This document shows positions 26,821 to 36,185 of a DNA stretch of 64,000 bases, piece after piece. A model generated the notes under the pieces. That model worked only from the letters and a program-made list of their open reading frames with translations. It had not been told where the DNA came from and ran no database searches. The position numbers and the translations under genes are program-made. Positions within the stretch are counted from its first letter, which is position 1. The number at the start of each line of letters is the position of its first letter. This DNA is from Nocardioides limicola (GTDB taxonomy: Bacteria > Actinomycetota > Actinomycetes > Propionibacteriales > Nocardioidaceae). Location: contig NZ_JAERJA010000004.1 in NCBI RefSeq assembly GCF_016827675.1, positions 248,001 to 312,000 on the forward strand. The letters run 5' to 3'.

Positions 26821-28761
26821 TCACAGGTCCAGGAAGGCCACCTCGTCGCCGGTCACCAGCACCACCTGGCCGTTGTTGACCGGCATCAGCCGGACGCGGT
26901 CGATGTCGCGGCCGTACTCGACCTCGACCAGCCGGTCGTGCAACCGGCCGCCGCGCACCTCGAGCACCGACACCCAGCCGGTGCGACCCCGCCACCCGTC
27001 GGAGATCACCGTCAGCGCGGTACGCCGGCCGGGCAGCCAGGTGAACTGGCGCGGATCGCGTCCCGCTCCGGCCTGGGTGCCCCGGTCGTACTTGATCGTG
27101 GAGACCCGCTTGGGGTCGGTCATGTCGGCGAGGTCGAAGAGCGCCACCTGGGCGCCGCGCAGTCGGCCGTTGCGCTCGTTGGCGTCCTGGCCGACGCCGA
27201 TGATCCGTCGCCCACCGAGGGGGTGCAGGTACTCGGAGAAGCCGGGGATCTTCAGCTCACCCAGCAGCACCGGTGCCGTGGCGTCGCGCAGGTCGATGAC
27301 GTAGAGCGGGTCCACGGTGCGGAAGGTCACCAGCACCGCCATCTCGTCGAACCAGCGCACCGACTTGATGTCCTCGTTGACGCCGAGTTTGTCCACCCGA
27401 CCGACCTCGACCAGTTCGGCTCCGTCCTCGGTCAAGGTGATCACCGAGTTGAAGTTGCCGGTCTCCTCGGTGGCTCCCACAGCCACCCGCAGCACCCCGT
27501 CGGCGGCATCCATCGACCAGCGGTCGGCGACTCGGCCCTTCACCTCGCCGCTGGCCAGGTAGCGGGTGGACAGACCATCCAGGGTGAAGGCGTGCAGGTA
27601 GGTGCGGCCGTGGTCGTCCCAGAACTGTGGGGCGATCCGGCCGCGCCCGACCACGTCGATCGGCCATACGGGTGCTCGCCACCATCCGCCGGTGGCCAGG
27701 TACATCCGGTCGTGCGAGAAGTAGGCCAGATCCGAGCCGGTGACCAGCCCGGACCGTGTGACGGTGTCGGGGTCCAGGGCGTCGAAGGCGGCGACCACGA
27801 GGGTGTCCAGGCCGGAGTCGTCGTCGGGCACTGACACCTCGTCGCAGTCGACGAGTCGTTCGGTGGTCTCGGTGCCGTCGGGGTGCCGGGTGGTGACGGT
27901 GGGCAACCAGTCGTCGATGGTGGTTGCCCGGATCAGGTCCCGGTTGTGCTCCAGTGCTGCGGCATAGCCGCGCTGGCGGCGTGGCTGCCGGAAGTCCAGC
28001 TCCGGCAAGCCGGCCTGGGCCAGCAGTCGGACGCTGTGGCCGTGTTGTCGGGCGGTGACCAGGGTCGCCGACCAGGTCTGCTCGGAGATCACCGTCATCG
28101 AGGCCGGATCGGTCACGTCGAGCACCGTGACCGCGGTGCCCTGCCTCTCCCAGCGGTTCCCGCTGGCCTCGCCGATGACCACCAGCCGGTCGCCGACCAG
28201 CAACAGTTCGGCCGCCGGAAGCGCTGTGACCTTCAGTTCGCCGACCTCGACGGGCGCCGCGCCGGTGACGTCGTACGCCGTGATCCGGCCACGGGTGATG
28301 CGGAAGAGTCGCTCCCCGTCGGTCTTGACGTGGTCGGGCTCGTCGACGCCGGCCTCCTGCACGTTGGTGCCGGTCGCGCTGTTGGACTGCCCGCTCATCA
28401 ACGGCTGGGCCCTGTCGGCGGCGACGGCGCGGGAGTCCTCCACCAGGTTGGTGGCGGGCATGCCCGATCTCAGCCCCCACGCCGGCCCCCAGTAGTTCCC
28501 CCACCCCGCAGGGCCGACCTGTTCGACCCCCTTGTCCACGTACACCGCGAGCAGGTGGTCGCAGTCGCCGGTCGGGGCCAGCACGCGGCCGCTGCCGGTG
28601 AGCCGGATCGGATCGGAGGAGACGTCCGGCCCAGCCACCCCGGGACTGGTTGGGCCGGACGCACCCGGTTCCTCCTGCGGCTGCCCGCCGATGACCATCC
28701 CGGCCGTGAACGCGGCCGCAACGGCGAGTGTGGTCGCCGTGGCGACGGTGATCTTGGACAT
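26821..28761 (-). CDS. Secreted beta-propeller domain protein
   Basis: A 646-residue protein with an N-terminal hydrophobic segment (MSKITVATATTLAVAAAFTAG) and a short linker. The long strand-rich region contains TNVQEAGVDEPDHVKTDGER, the hallmark of the Beta_propel/C-terminal-propeller family, and later RWFDEMAVLVTFRTVDPLYV and GFSEYLHPLGG. It is divergent from the large DUF11 protein; the 249-bp gap (28762-29010) holds both promoters but no clear operator. An extracellular or membrane-tethered role is likely; ligand unknown. Confidence 0.88.
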   Translation of the reverse strand: MSKITVATATTLAVAAAFTAGMVIGGQPQEEPGASGPTSPGVAGPDVSSDPIRLTGSGRVLAPTGDCDHLLAVYVDKGVEQVGPAGWGNYWGPAWGLRSGMPATNLVEDSRAVAADRAQPLMSGQSNSATGTNVQEAGVDEPDHVKTDGERLFRITRGRITAYDVTGAAPVEVGELKVTALPAAELLLVGDRLVVIGEASGNRWERQGTAVTVLDVTDPASMTVISEQTWSATLVTARQHGHSVRLLAQAGLPELDFRQPRRQRGYAAALEHNRDLIRATTIDDWLPTVTTRHPDGTETTERLVDCDEVSVPDDDSGLDTLVVAAFDALDPDTVTRSGLVTGSDLAYFSHDRMYLATGGWWRAPVWPIDVVGRGRIAPQFWDDHGRTYLHAFTLDGLSTRYLASGEVKGRVADRWSMDAADGVLRVAVGATEETGNFNSVITLTEDGAELVEVGRVDKLGVNEDIKSVRWFDEMAVLVTFRTVDPLYVIDLRDATAPVLLGELKIPGFSEYLHPLGGRRIIGVGQDANERNGRLRGAQVALFDLADMTDPKRVSTIKYDRGTQAGAGRDPRQFTWLPGRRTALTVISDGWRGRTGWVSVLEVRGGRLHDRLVEVEYGRDIDRVRLMPVNNGQVVLVTGDEVAFLDL

Positions 28762-29010
28762 CGGTGCCTCCCGTGGTCAGGGGTGGGACGCGCGCGATGC
28801 GTGTTCGGTTCCCGAGTGGGCGACCAACACCCCTGTCCGGGTTCTTTTCCCATGGTGTCCGCTAGCGGTGGTGGTCGAGGCTCTGGGAGATTCCGAGTGG
28901 CGCGGAGTTCTCAGGTCGCGCTGATTCGACATTGCCACTCCCGGATCTCGGCTCGGTTGCGCGGCGCCTGGGCTCGGACGGGTGGTGCGGACACGACGGA
29001 GGCAACCGGC

Positions 29011-32000
29011 ATGGTGACCCAGACCCACCGACGACACACGTCAACGCGAACGAGGCGGAAGGCGCCGCAGTCGGTGCTCTGGCTGCTGTCATTGCTGCTC
29101 CTGGCTGCACTGCTGCCCGCGGGGACGGCCAATGCGGCCGAGGAGCCCACCGAGGCCTCCGTCGAGTTGGCTGCCGCCGGAGCTGAGGTCGACCCCACTG
29201 AGGTCGCCGATGCCGCAGGTGAGGAAGCCGTCTCCGAAGCCGATGCCCAGATCGGGGCCGAAGACGAAGCTGCGATCGAGGCCGAGGTCGAGGGTGCAGC
29301 CGTGATCGCAGAGGTCGAGACCTCCACCGGTGAGGCGGCCGTTGATACCGACGCCACGGCCGAGGCCGATGCCGACGCGAGAGCTCTGGAGTTGGCCGCC
29401 CAGCAGGCTGGGCCGCCGGTCTACGAGATCACTGGTAGTTGGCTGAACGCGCCGACCACCATCGGTCGGGGTGAGCCCGTCGTCGCCGAGTGGCGTGTCA
29501 ACGTGAACGACTCGGCGGAGCCGCCCGCCAACGAGCCGGTCGAGAACGTCACGGTCGAGTTCACCCTCACCCACGCCCTGTTCGACAGCATCCCGGACAT
29601 CTGCCGTACCACGGACGTCGAACCGGTCTCCTCGATCACCAACGACGGTCGGACGCTGGTGTGCAACCTCGGCACCGTCGCCATGGGCACTGCCGTGGTG
29701 GTGCAGACCCCGGTCGTCGCCGACGGTGCTACCGGTGACCAGATCACCCACGACGGCACCATCGACGGCCAGACGGTGGCACTGCCGCCGATCGAGATCC
29801 TGAACGACTTCCGGATGGACATCTACTACGGCCAGAACACCAACCGACAGAACTGGACCCCCGACATCGTCGACCCGACGGCGTCGACCGTGGACATCCA
29901 GTGGACGCTGAGGCTCGGGACCGGCTCGGACGTCGGGCCGGACTCAGTGACCTACTCGCTGAACGTGACCGCCGCGGACGGATCCCCGGTGAGTATCGGC
30001 TCGGAGTGGCGACAGGACATCGTCGATGACCTCGGCCTGGAGGGTGACTTCACCGGCGGCTGCACCCCGCACGCTTTCGGGGGCGCAGAGGGCCACCCGT
30101 TCTCCGCTCGTCCGGACCTCCCTGCCCGCAACGCCAACTTCGTCGACACGTGCACGCTCACCCAGACCGGCCCGAGCACCTTCGCGCTCACCCTGACCGG
30201 CATCGACTACTCGCTCCTGCCCGCCCTTGCGCGGGATTCGGCCAACACCTCGCTCGACCCCGATTGGGTGTACGTGGCCGCAGGTTCCCTCTTCTTCGAG
30301 GTCGACACCGATGCAGCGGGCTCGATCAACCTGGTGTCGAGCGCGCCGACCTACACCTCGGTCACCGGGCTGGAGTTCACCGATATCGCCGCCAACAACA
30401 CCACGAACAAGTCCTACACACTGCCGGGCAGTTGGGCGGCCTCGTGGCGCCGGGGGTTCACCGGCTCCGGAGGCACGCAGTGGGACGACACCTACCGGGT
30501 GCCGTCGGGCACCGTAGTCCAGGCGCAGTCCCTCAATACGTTCCGTGGTGGGACCGAGAGCGGCGCCTACGGCTCCTGCGTCACCCTCGACACCGCATTC
30601 GGCACGTACGTGCCCGGCTCCGCCGTGGTGATGGGCCAGGATGCCGCAGCTCCGCACGCCTTCCACGAACTCGACACCGCCCCGTACGACACGATGCAGT
30701 GGTACGTCGGGCCGCAACCCGCTGACCCCGACCAGTTCAGTTGCCAGGGCGCCGCTGGATGGGTGAGTGCCGAGCCGGCCGACCCGACCACCGTGCACGC
30801 GGTTCGCGCCACCTGGGACTACTCCCGGTACTCGATCGACAGCTTCGTCCGGCTCGGGGTGTGGGTCCAGTTCGAGGTCGACCCGACCCTGCCGACCGGT
30901 CAGGACGTGTGGATGTTCGGCGGGGTGCTTCAGGGCGACGGTCAGTGGGCCGGGCCCGCCTCCGGGAATGCGATCACCTCGACTCCGGACGCCCGCTATC
31001 CGAACACGACCGGGCGCCGCGACATCCTGCGCACGGTCAGCGTCCAGCCGACGATCGTCAAGTCGGCTGCGCAGGCGACGGTGACACCGGGCGTTCCGGC
31101 CGAGTTCACGCTGACCTATGCCGCCACCGGCTCGGCCATGCTCCCGCCCACCGTCGACGGCTTCCAGATCATCGACACGCTGCCGCTCGGCATGACCTAC
31201 GAGCCGGGCTCGGCCGACCCCGAGCCGGTGGTGTCGGAGAGCATGGGCCAGCAGGTGCTGACCTGGACCCTCGACGGCGTGCCGACCAACGTCTCCGGAC
31301 TCTCCCTGACCTATGCGGCGGTGGCCGACAGCAGCGTCGAGCCGGGCAGCCGCCTGACCAACGTGGCCTACGCGAGCTACGACGGTGCGGACTCCCGGCT
31401 GGCGAGCGCCACGGTTTCCTTGACCACCAACGGGCACACGCTGATCCTGAAGACCGCCGACGTCGACTACATCCCCAACCGGATGGGCGACGGGGTCGGG
31501 ACCGGCTCGTGGACGATCCGCATCGATTCGTTCGATCCGCTCCCGCAGGCGTTCACCGACACCATCGACATCCTGCCGTACAACGGTGACGGTCGGGGGA
31601 CGTCGTTCTCCGGAAGCTACGCACTCGACGAGGTGGTGCTGCCGGATGGGGGGATCGTCTACTACACCGACGCCGACCCGGCGACCCTGACCGACGATCC
31701 GGCCGATCCTGCCAACGGCTCCGCCGGCGACCCGTCCGGGAACACGGTGGGCTGGACCACGACGCCCCCTGCCTCACCGACGGCGATCAGGGTGATCGGC
31801 GCCGAGTTGGCTCCGGGTGAGTCGTTCGCCTTCGGGGTGGTCATCACCACCGAGGGTGCCCAGCCTCAGGACGTCTACTGGAACCGGGCCCAGGCCCGGG
31901 CCGAGCACACCGAACTGGTGATGCGGACCTCGGCACCGCTGGTGGTCACCGACTATCACGTGGTGAAGAGCTCCGACCCCGAATCGGGTTCGGTGGTCAA

Positions 32001-32862
32001 CCCCGGCGACGTCATCACCTACACGATCACGGTGACCCAGGTCGGCGACGTACCGGCGGGAGCGGTGCTCTCCGATGACCTGTCGGCGGTCTTGGACGAC
32101 GCGGTCTACAACGACGACGTGGCTGCCGATCTCGGCACGGTGGCTCTCTCCGGCGACATGCTCACCTGGGAAGGGGAGGTGCCGGTAGGTGGCACCGCGA
32201 CGATCACGTACTCGGTCACCGTCAAGGAGTTGGAGGACCTGCAGGCCGACGGCGACGCTGTGCTCACCAACGTGGTGGCCTCGCCGGGTTGCCGGATGCC
32301 CGAGCACTGTACGACGACCCATTCGGCGGGGCGGTATGAGTTCTCCAAAACCGCTGACCCCGCCCCCGGGAGCGAGGTGCACGTCGGCGACGTGATCACC
32401 TACACGGTCCGCATCGCCGCGACCGTCGGTGCAGTACCGGGCGCGACGATCACCGACGACCTGACCGAGGTTCTCGACGACGCTGTCTGGAATGACGACG
32501 TCGACGCGACGAATGGGTCTGCCACGCTCGCCGGGACCTCGTTGACGTGGACGGGCGACCTGGGCGTCGGCGAGGTGGTCACACTCACCTATTCGGTGAC
32601 GGTCACCGAGGGGGGCGACCGAGAGTTGCGGAACGTGGTGACCAGTGCCGATGAACGGTCTGTCTGTGCGCCGGCCGAGGACGGCAACACCGGGTGCGCG
32701 ACCACCCACGACCTCACCGACAGAGTCGCCGCGGCTGGGGCACTGCCGGACGTCGGTGGCCCTTCGTGGCTGCCGGCCCTGCTGGCTGCCGCCCTCGTCG
32801 GCCTGGGTCTGCTGATGGTGGGGTTCGCTGGTGGTTCGAGGCGGCGCCCGTCGTTGGGGTAG
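29011..32862 (+). CDS. Large surface protein with DUF11-type repeats and LPXTG-like C-terminus
   Basis: A 1283-residue protein. A long n-region is followed by a signal helix ending GTANA (about residue 45). An Ala/Glu/Asp-rich acidic region at about 46-130 follows, then a long Ig/jelly-roll-like region with isopeptide-type strand motifs. Two homologous DUF11-like modules lie near 980-1085 and 1105-1210 (both contain DVITYT and ITYSVTV or LTYSVTV). The C-terminus has LPDVGG, a hydrophobic helix and GSRRRP, an LPXTG-like layout with Val for Thr. GGAGG precedes the ATG. A wall-linked structural or adhesive protein is likely; no sortase gene is in the window. Confidence 0.82.
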   Translation: MVTQTHRRHTSTRTRRKAPQSVLWLLSLLLLAALLPAGTANAAEEPTEASVELAAAGAEVDPTEVADAAGEEAVSEADAQIGAEDEAAIEAEVEGAAVIAEVETSTGEAAVDTDATAEADADARALELAAQQAGPPVYEITGSWLNAPTTIGRGEPVVAEWRVNVNDSAEPPANEPVENVTVEFTLTHALFDSIPDICRTTDVEPVSSITNDGRTLVCNLGTVAMGTAVVVQTPVVADGATGDQITHDGTIDGQTVALPPIEILNDFRMDIYYGQNTNRQNWTPDIVDPTASTVDIQWTLRLGTGSDVGPDSVTYSLNVTAADGSPVSIGSEWRQDIVDDLGLEGDFTGGCTPHAFGGAEGHPFSARPDLPARNANFVDTCTLTQTGPSTFALTLTGIDYSLLPALARDSANTSLDPDWVYVAAGSLFFEVDTDAAGSINLVSSAPTYTSVTGLEFTDIAANNTTNKSYTLPGSWAASWRRGFTGSGGTQWDDTYRVPSGTVVQAQSLNTFRGGTESGAYGSCVTLDTAFGTYVPGSAVVMGQDAAAPHAFHELDTAPYDTMQWYVGPQPADPDQFSCQGAAGWVSAEPADPTTVHAVRATWDYSRYSIDSFVRLGVWVQFEVDPTLPTGQDVWMFGGVLQGDGQWAGPASGNAITSTPDARYPNTTGRRDILRTVSVQPTIVKSAAQATVTPGVPAEFTLTYAATGSAMLPPTVDGFQIIDTLPLGMTYEPGSADPEPVVSESMGQQVLTWTLDGVPTNVSGLSLTYAAVADSSVEPGSRLTNVAYASYDGADSRLASATVSLTTNGHTLILKTADVDYIPNRMGDGVGTGSWTIRIDSFDPLPQAFTDTIDILPYNGDGRGTSFSGSYALDEVVLPDGGIVYYTDADPATLTDDPADPANGSAGDPSGNTVGWTTTPPASPTAIRVIGAELAPGESFAFGVVITTEGAQPQDVYWNRAQARAEHTELVMRTSAPLVVTDYHVVKSSDPESGSVVNPGDVITYTITVTQVGDVPAGAVLSDDLSAVLDDAVYNDDVAADLGTVALSGDMLTWEGEVPVGGTATITYSVTVKELEDLQADGDAVLTNVVASPGCRMPEHCTTTHSAGRYEFSKTADPAPGSEVHVGDVITYTVRIAATVGAVPGATITDDLTEVLDDAVWNDDVDATNGSATLAGTSLTWTGDLGVGEVVTLTYSVTVTEGGDRELRNVVTSADERSVCAPAEDGNTGCATTHDLTDRVAAAGALPDVGGPSWLPALLAAALVGLGLLMVGFAGGSRRRPSLG

Positions 32863-32883
32863 TCCCACGGTGGCCGGCTGGGC

Positions 32884-34416
32884 TCAGCTGATCAGCGCCG
32901 CATAGCCGGCCACCGGGGGTCCGACATCCACCGTGTCGCACAGGGCCTCGATGATCGCCATCAGGCTCACGGCGGTGAGCGAACGCCGTCGACCACCCCA
33001 GGTCACCAAGGGCCGCAGCAGCGACGGATCGGTGCGCAGCATCCGGTTCGCTCCGTCGACCAGGATCAGCACCGCGGTGGCCAGTTGCTCGCCGGAGACA
33101 CCTGGCCGCCGGCGGCGACCGATCCTCCACAGCACCGAGTCGAGCGCCCTGTGCAGGTGGTGCAAGAGCGACTCGTGCTCGCGGTGCAACGGCTCGGTGA
33201 CCCGGCACTCGTCGAAGTGCGGGGCGAAGGCCAGGAAGCTGACCTGGTTGCGGTGTCTGAGCAGGTGGGCGTGGAGGCGGTCGCCGAGATCAAGCAGCAG
33301 CGTGTGCGCCTGGTGAGGGTCCACCCGGTCCGGACAGGCGCGGATCGCCTGGATCAGCCCTCGGCGATCCTGACGGAGGAGGTGGAGGAGCAGGTCGAGT
33401 CGCAGGCTGGCCTGGTCGGGCCAGTGGTTGGCCAGTGTCCGGCGGGAGACCCCCGCAGCCCTGGCGAGACTCTCCGCGGTGACGTAGCCGAGCGCTTGCC
33501 CGATGCCGGCGTGGTCATAGCCAGTCCGGTGTGCCGCGGCGGCGCCGAGCTCAAGGTAGTGCCGGCGCCGTCCGGTCGGGCTGACTGCCGGGGTGCTCGG
33601 GTCGGGCAGGGCGATCCAGGCGTGCTCGTCGCTGGTGCTGCCGGCGCCGTCTTGGAGGAGCAGTCGGCCGATGGCGAACTGGTGGAGTCCGAACATGGTC
33701 CGTCCGGCGTCGTCGGCTGACTCATAGGCGGCGCTGTCGAAGTGGAGATGGCGACGGTCGACCAGACGCCCGGTGACCCCGATGCCTTGGCCGGCGATCG
33801 TCAGCGCGGCGGCGAGGGATCCGATGCCGATTCCGTCCACACAGCGGTGTCCGGTGGTGGAGAGCAGGTCGCGCAGCTGTGAGGCGAAGCGCAGCTGCCG
33901 CCGGCGTCGGCGTGCAGCCAGTTGCCGTCGGGGCCTCTTCTGCCCGGCGTGGCCGACCAGGGCCGTTTCCAGCAGGCACGAGCGGTCCGAGAGCAGCACG
34001 GTGTGGACGCCGTCGTAGATCGTGGCGGGGCAGCTGACGGCTGCGGCAAGGTCCCCGTCGAAGCTCCCCGAGTCGGGCGAGGTAGGGCCCCCGGGGAGTG
34101 TCCAGTCTGAGTCGACCATGAACCGCAGCAGCTCGTCGTAGTAGTCCTGCCGTGAGGGCCACAGGTGATAGATCGCACTGCGGGTGACCCCCGCTGCCTG
34201 GGCGACTGACGAGATGGACACGTGCTCCAACGCGGCGACCGTGCCGGGGCCGCGCTGTGCGAATCGGTTGGCGAGTCCTACCGCGACGTCGAGGTAGTGC
34301 TCCCTGCTGCGGGCCGAGCGCCTCCCGCCGGCCGGTGCGGGCTGGGCCGTGGATCGGGCCTCACGCTGGCCGGGGACGAACGCCGTGGCCTCTCGCTCGC
34401 TGCCCTCCCGCTCCAC
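32884..34416 (-). CDS. Regulator with two TetR-type HTH regions in one chain
   Basis: A 510-residue protein, about twice TetR length. The first HTH is at about 65-95 (ISSVAQAAGVTRSAIYHLWP), followed by a helical ligand-type domain. The second HTH is at about 313-338 (TAESLARAAGVSRRTLANHW), with another helical region to the end. Each half resembles a complete TetR protomer, so the chain may fold as an internal pseudo-dimer. The start is the GTG at 34416; an Arg/Glu-rich leader of about 35 residues precedes the first domain. A GGGACC palindrome lies 34-47 bp upstream, which would allow autoregulation or control by a DevR-like regulator. Confidence 0.78.
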   Translation of the reverse strand: MEREGSEREATAFVPGQREARSTAQPAPAGGRRSARSREHYLDVAVGLANRFAQRGPGTVAALEHVSISSVAQAAGVTRSAIYHLWPSRQDYYDELLRFMVDSDWTLPGGPTSPDSGSFDGDLAAAVSCPATIYDGVHTVLLSDRSCLLETALVGHAGQKRPRRQLAARRRRRQLRFASQLRDLLSTTGHRCVDGIGIGSLAAALTIAGQGIGVTGRLVDRRHLHFDSAAYESADDAGRTMFGLHQFAIGRLLLQDGAGSTSDEHAWIALPDPSTPAVSPTGRRRHYLELGAAAAHRTGYDHAGIGQALGYVTAESLARAAGVSRRTLANHWPDQASLRLDLLLHLLRQDRRGLIQAIRACPDRVDPHQAHTLLLDLGDRLHAHLLRHRNQVSFLAFAPHFDECRVTEPLHREHESLLHHLHRALDSVLWRIGRRRRPGVSGEQLATAVLILVDGANRMLRTDPSLLRPLVTWGGRRRSLTAVSLMAIIEALCDTVDVGPPVAGYAALIS

Positions 34417-34449
34417 GAAAGTAAAGACTATTGCAAAGACAACTACCTT

Positions 34450-34463
34450 GGGACCAAGGTCCC
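34450..34463 (-). promoter_or_regulatory. DosR-box-like palindrome upstream of the double-TetR gene
   Basis: GGGACCAAGGTCCC is palindromic except for its two central bases and matches 12 of 14 positions of the DosR core. It overlaps a second palindrome CCTTGGGACCAAGG. Downstream, in the gene direction, TTGTCT and TACTTT-like hexamers mark the likely promoter, so the box sits just upstream of it. Confidence 0.45.
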
Positions 34464-34537
34464 GTCATGCGAGGGGGCGGTTCGCAGATGCGAGGCGGCC
34501 CGCCCCTTGCGGGACGGGCCACCTCAGGTGCGATCGG

Positions 34538-35293
34538 TCAGCCGTTGACGCAGGCCCAGCCCGGTCGAGCGACGCCGGGGTCGCTCGGGTGCGGCAGGGA
34601 CTTGCCGGTGTAGTCCTCGAGGAACTCCCACACCTCGTGGGCGTAGTTGTCCTGGTCGGACTTGGCCACACCGTTGAACGTGGCACCGTTCTCCATGGCC
34701 TTGGCGACGGCGGAGACCGCGTCTCCGTAGGCCTTGGCCTTGATCTGCTGGTTCTTCGGCACGGAGCCGTTGTGTGCCTGCAGGATCGCGTTGGCCCAGG
34801 CCGGTGCGGCTGGCTTGGCGCAGACCTCGAGGTCGCCGCCACCGTTGTCGCAGTTGGTGACGGTGACGCGGATCTCGCCGTCACTGAACTCAGCGTTGAA
34901 GCCGGTACGGGCGGTCCATTTCACGGCCTTGATGGTGATCACGGCTTCGCCGCAGTCGACCGCAGTGATAGTGATGGTGCGAGTGTCCCCGCAGTTGTCG
35001 AATTTCAGTGCGGACGGCGAGACCGTGGCCACGCCCTCGTCGGACGAGGTCACCGAGGCCTCGACGTAGTGGCCGCCTCCCTGGAGTTGACACTGGTCGT
35101 CCTGCCCGGGGTTGAAGACACCGGCGACCAGCGTGATGGGGACGTCATAGGTGGCCGCCTGAGCGATCTCCACCTGATCCTCATCGGGGACGAAGTCATC
35201 CGCCGCGAATGCTCCCGCTGCCATGAATCCGAAGAGCGCCACGATGGCGACCAGCACTCCGGTCGTCCGTCCGCCCCGTTTGATGTGTGTCAT
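34538..35293 (-). CDS. Secreted protein, Ig-like beta domain plus helical C-terminus
   Basis: A 251-residue protein with a clear signal peptide (helix GVLVAIVALFGFMAAGAFA, cleavage near AFA-AD). The mature part has a strand-rich region with paired Cys (DDQCQL, DNCGD, VDCGE, TNCDNGG) typical of extracellular disulfides, then a helix-rich end with HPSDPGVARPGWACVNG. AGGAGA precedes the ATG at 35293. I do not recognise a family. A GGGACC-type palindrome lies 55-67 bp upstream. Confidence 0.72.
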   Translation of the reverse strand: MTHIKRGGRTTGVLVAIVALFGFMAAGAFAADDFVPDEDQVEIAQAATYDVPITLVAGVFNPGQDDQCQLQGGGHYVEASVTSSDEGVATVSPSALKFDNCGDTRTITITAVDCGEAVITIKAVKWTARTGFNAEFSDGEIRVTVTNCDNGGGDLEVCAKPAAPAWANAILQAHNGSVPKNQQIKAKAYGDAVSAVAKAMENGATFNGVAKSDQDNYAHEVWEFLEDYTGKSLPHPSDPGVARPGWACVNG

Positions 35294-35347
35294 TGCAGGT
35301 CTCCTGTTGGCCGTGATGCCCCTCCCCGCTCCCACCTGCCCACGGTA

Positions 35348-35360
35348 GGGACCAAGGTCC
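35348..35360 (-). promoter_or_regulatory. DosR-box-like palindrome upstream of a secreted-protein gene
   Basis: The 13 bases GGGACCAAGGTCC repeat the box at 34450 except for its last base. In the gene direction the site reads GGACCTTGGTCCC and is followed by TACCGT. It is 55 bp before the ATG at 35293. Confidence 0.45.
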
Positions 35361-35569
35361 TGGCGCGCAGCGCTTTGAGAGGCACGGTTGGATAAGTTTC
35401 CCGGTGCCCGTGCCGCCTCGTCCCAGGCCGGGCTCCCTAGGCCGAACGGACCAGTCATGAGGGGTCCTTCGCTCCGGGTGCCCGCGCGCCCGGAGCACTA
35501 GCGTTCTTGTCGCGGGGTTACCGGCGTACACGTGAACTACGGGGTACGTGATCATCGATGGAGGTTCAC

Positions 35570-36076
35570 ATGAAGAAGTCTTTGCTTGCGCTGGTGGTCA
35601 CAGGTCTGATGCTCTCCTCGGCCGGTCAGGCCCTGGCCGCGGTCACCTTCAACGCCGATGACGGCACCGGGTTCGTGGGCAAGGGCGATGTGCAGCTTGC
35701 TTTGGGGTGGAGCAACGCGCAGTTGCAGGCCAACGCTGCCGCCGTCGGCTTCTCCTATGACTCCTCCGAGACCTACGAGGTCACCTGCTACTGGGAGACG
35801 ACCACCGGGCAGGGCAACATCATCAAGCACACGGTGACGAACAAGAAGTCCCAGGGGGTGGCCGGCAGCGTTGCCGGAGACCCGCGCCAGGTGAAGGGAC
35901 AGAAGCAGTTCACCGGCTTCAACCTGACCGGCTACGTCGGTGACCCGGTGGTGACCGGGGGCGCGATCAACTGCCCGCAGGGTGGTGGCAGCGCCGAGAT
36001 GATCGGGCTCGAACTCCTCGAGGCCAGCGGCGGGCTGTTCGCCATCTTCGACGGGCAGAGCTACCTGCTCGACTGA
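35570..36076 (+). CDS. Small secreted protein of unknown family
   Basis: A 168-residue protein with a classical signal peptide (MKKSLLALVVTGLMLSSAGQ, cleavage after ALA). The start at 35570 has GGAGG seven bases upstream, preferred to the in-frame ATG at 35558 that overlaps this site. The mature part is beta-strand rich with two Cys (VTCYWET, AINCPQGG) that could pair. A perfect 13-bp hairpin follows the gene. It is divergent from the secreted protein at 34538. Confidence 0.7.
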   Translation: MKKSLLALVVTGLMLSSAGQALAAVTFNADDGTGFVGKGDVQLALGWSNAQLQANAAAVGFSYDSSETYEVTCYWETTTGQGNIIKHTVTNKKSQGVAGSVAGDPRQVKGQKQFTGFNLTGYVGDPVVTGGAINCPQGGGSAEMIGLELLEASGGLFAIFDGQSYLLD

Positions 36077-36111
36077 AGCCACGGCGGCGGCCCCGGCCTC
36101 CGTCTCCGCAC

Positions 36112-36149
36112 GCCGGCAGGCACCTCACGCAGGTGGGGTGCCTGCCGGC
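36112..36149 (+). terminator. Strong hairpin terminator after the small secreted protein
   Basis: GCCGGCAGGCACC pairs perfectly with GGTGCCTGCCGGC (13 bp) around a 12-nt loop. There is no U-run, as is common in actinobacteria. It separates the secreted-protein gene from the next gene. Confidence 0.7.
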
Positions 36150-36185
36150 TGCAATCACCGCGGACGGCATGGAAGAGTGGGGGTC

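Noticed and set aside
27883..29010. 376-residue upstream extension of the DUF11 protein
   Set aside because: It runs antisense through the beta-propeller gene; the ATG at 29011 has a GGAGG site and begins a signal peptide.
34450..34463. Rho-independent terminator
   Set aside because: The stem has at most 5-6 bp with a 2-4 nt loop and no U-tract; recurrence at three promoters fits an operator better.
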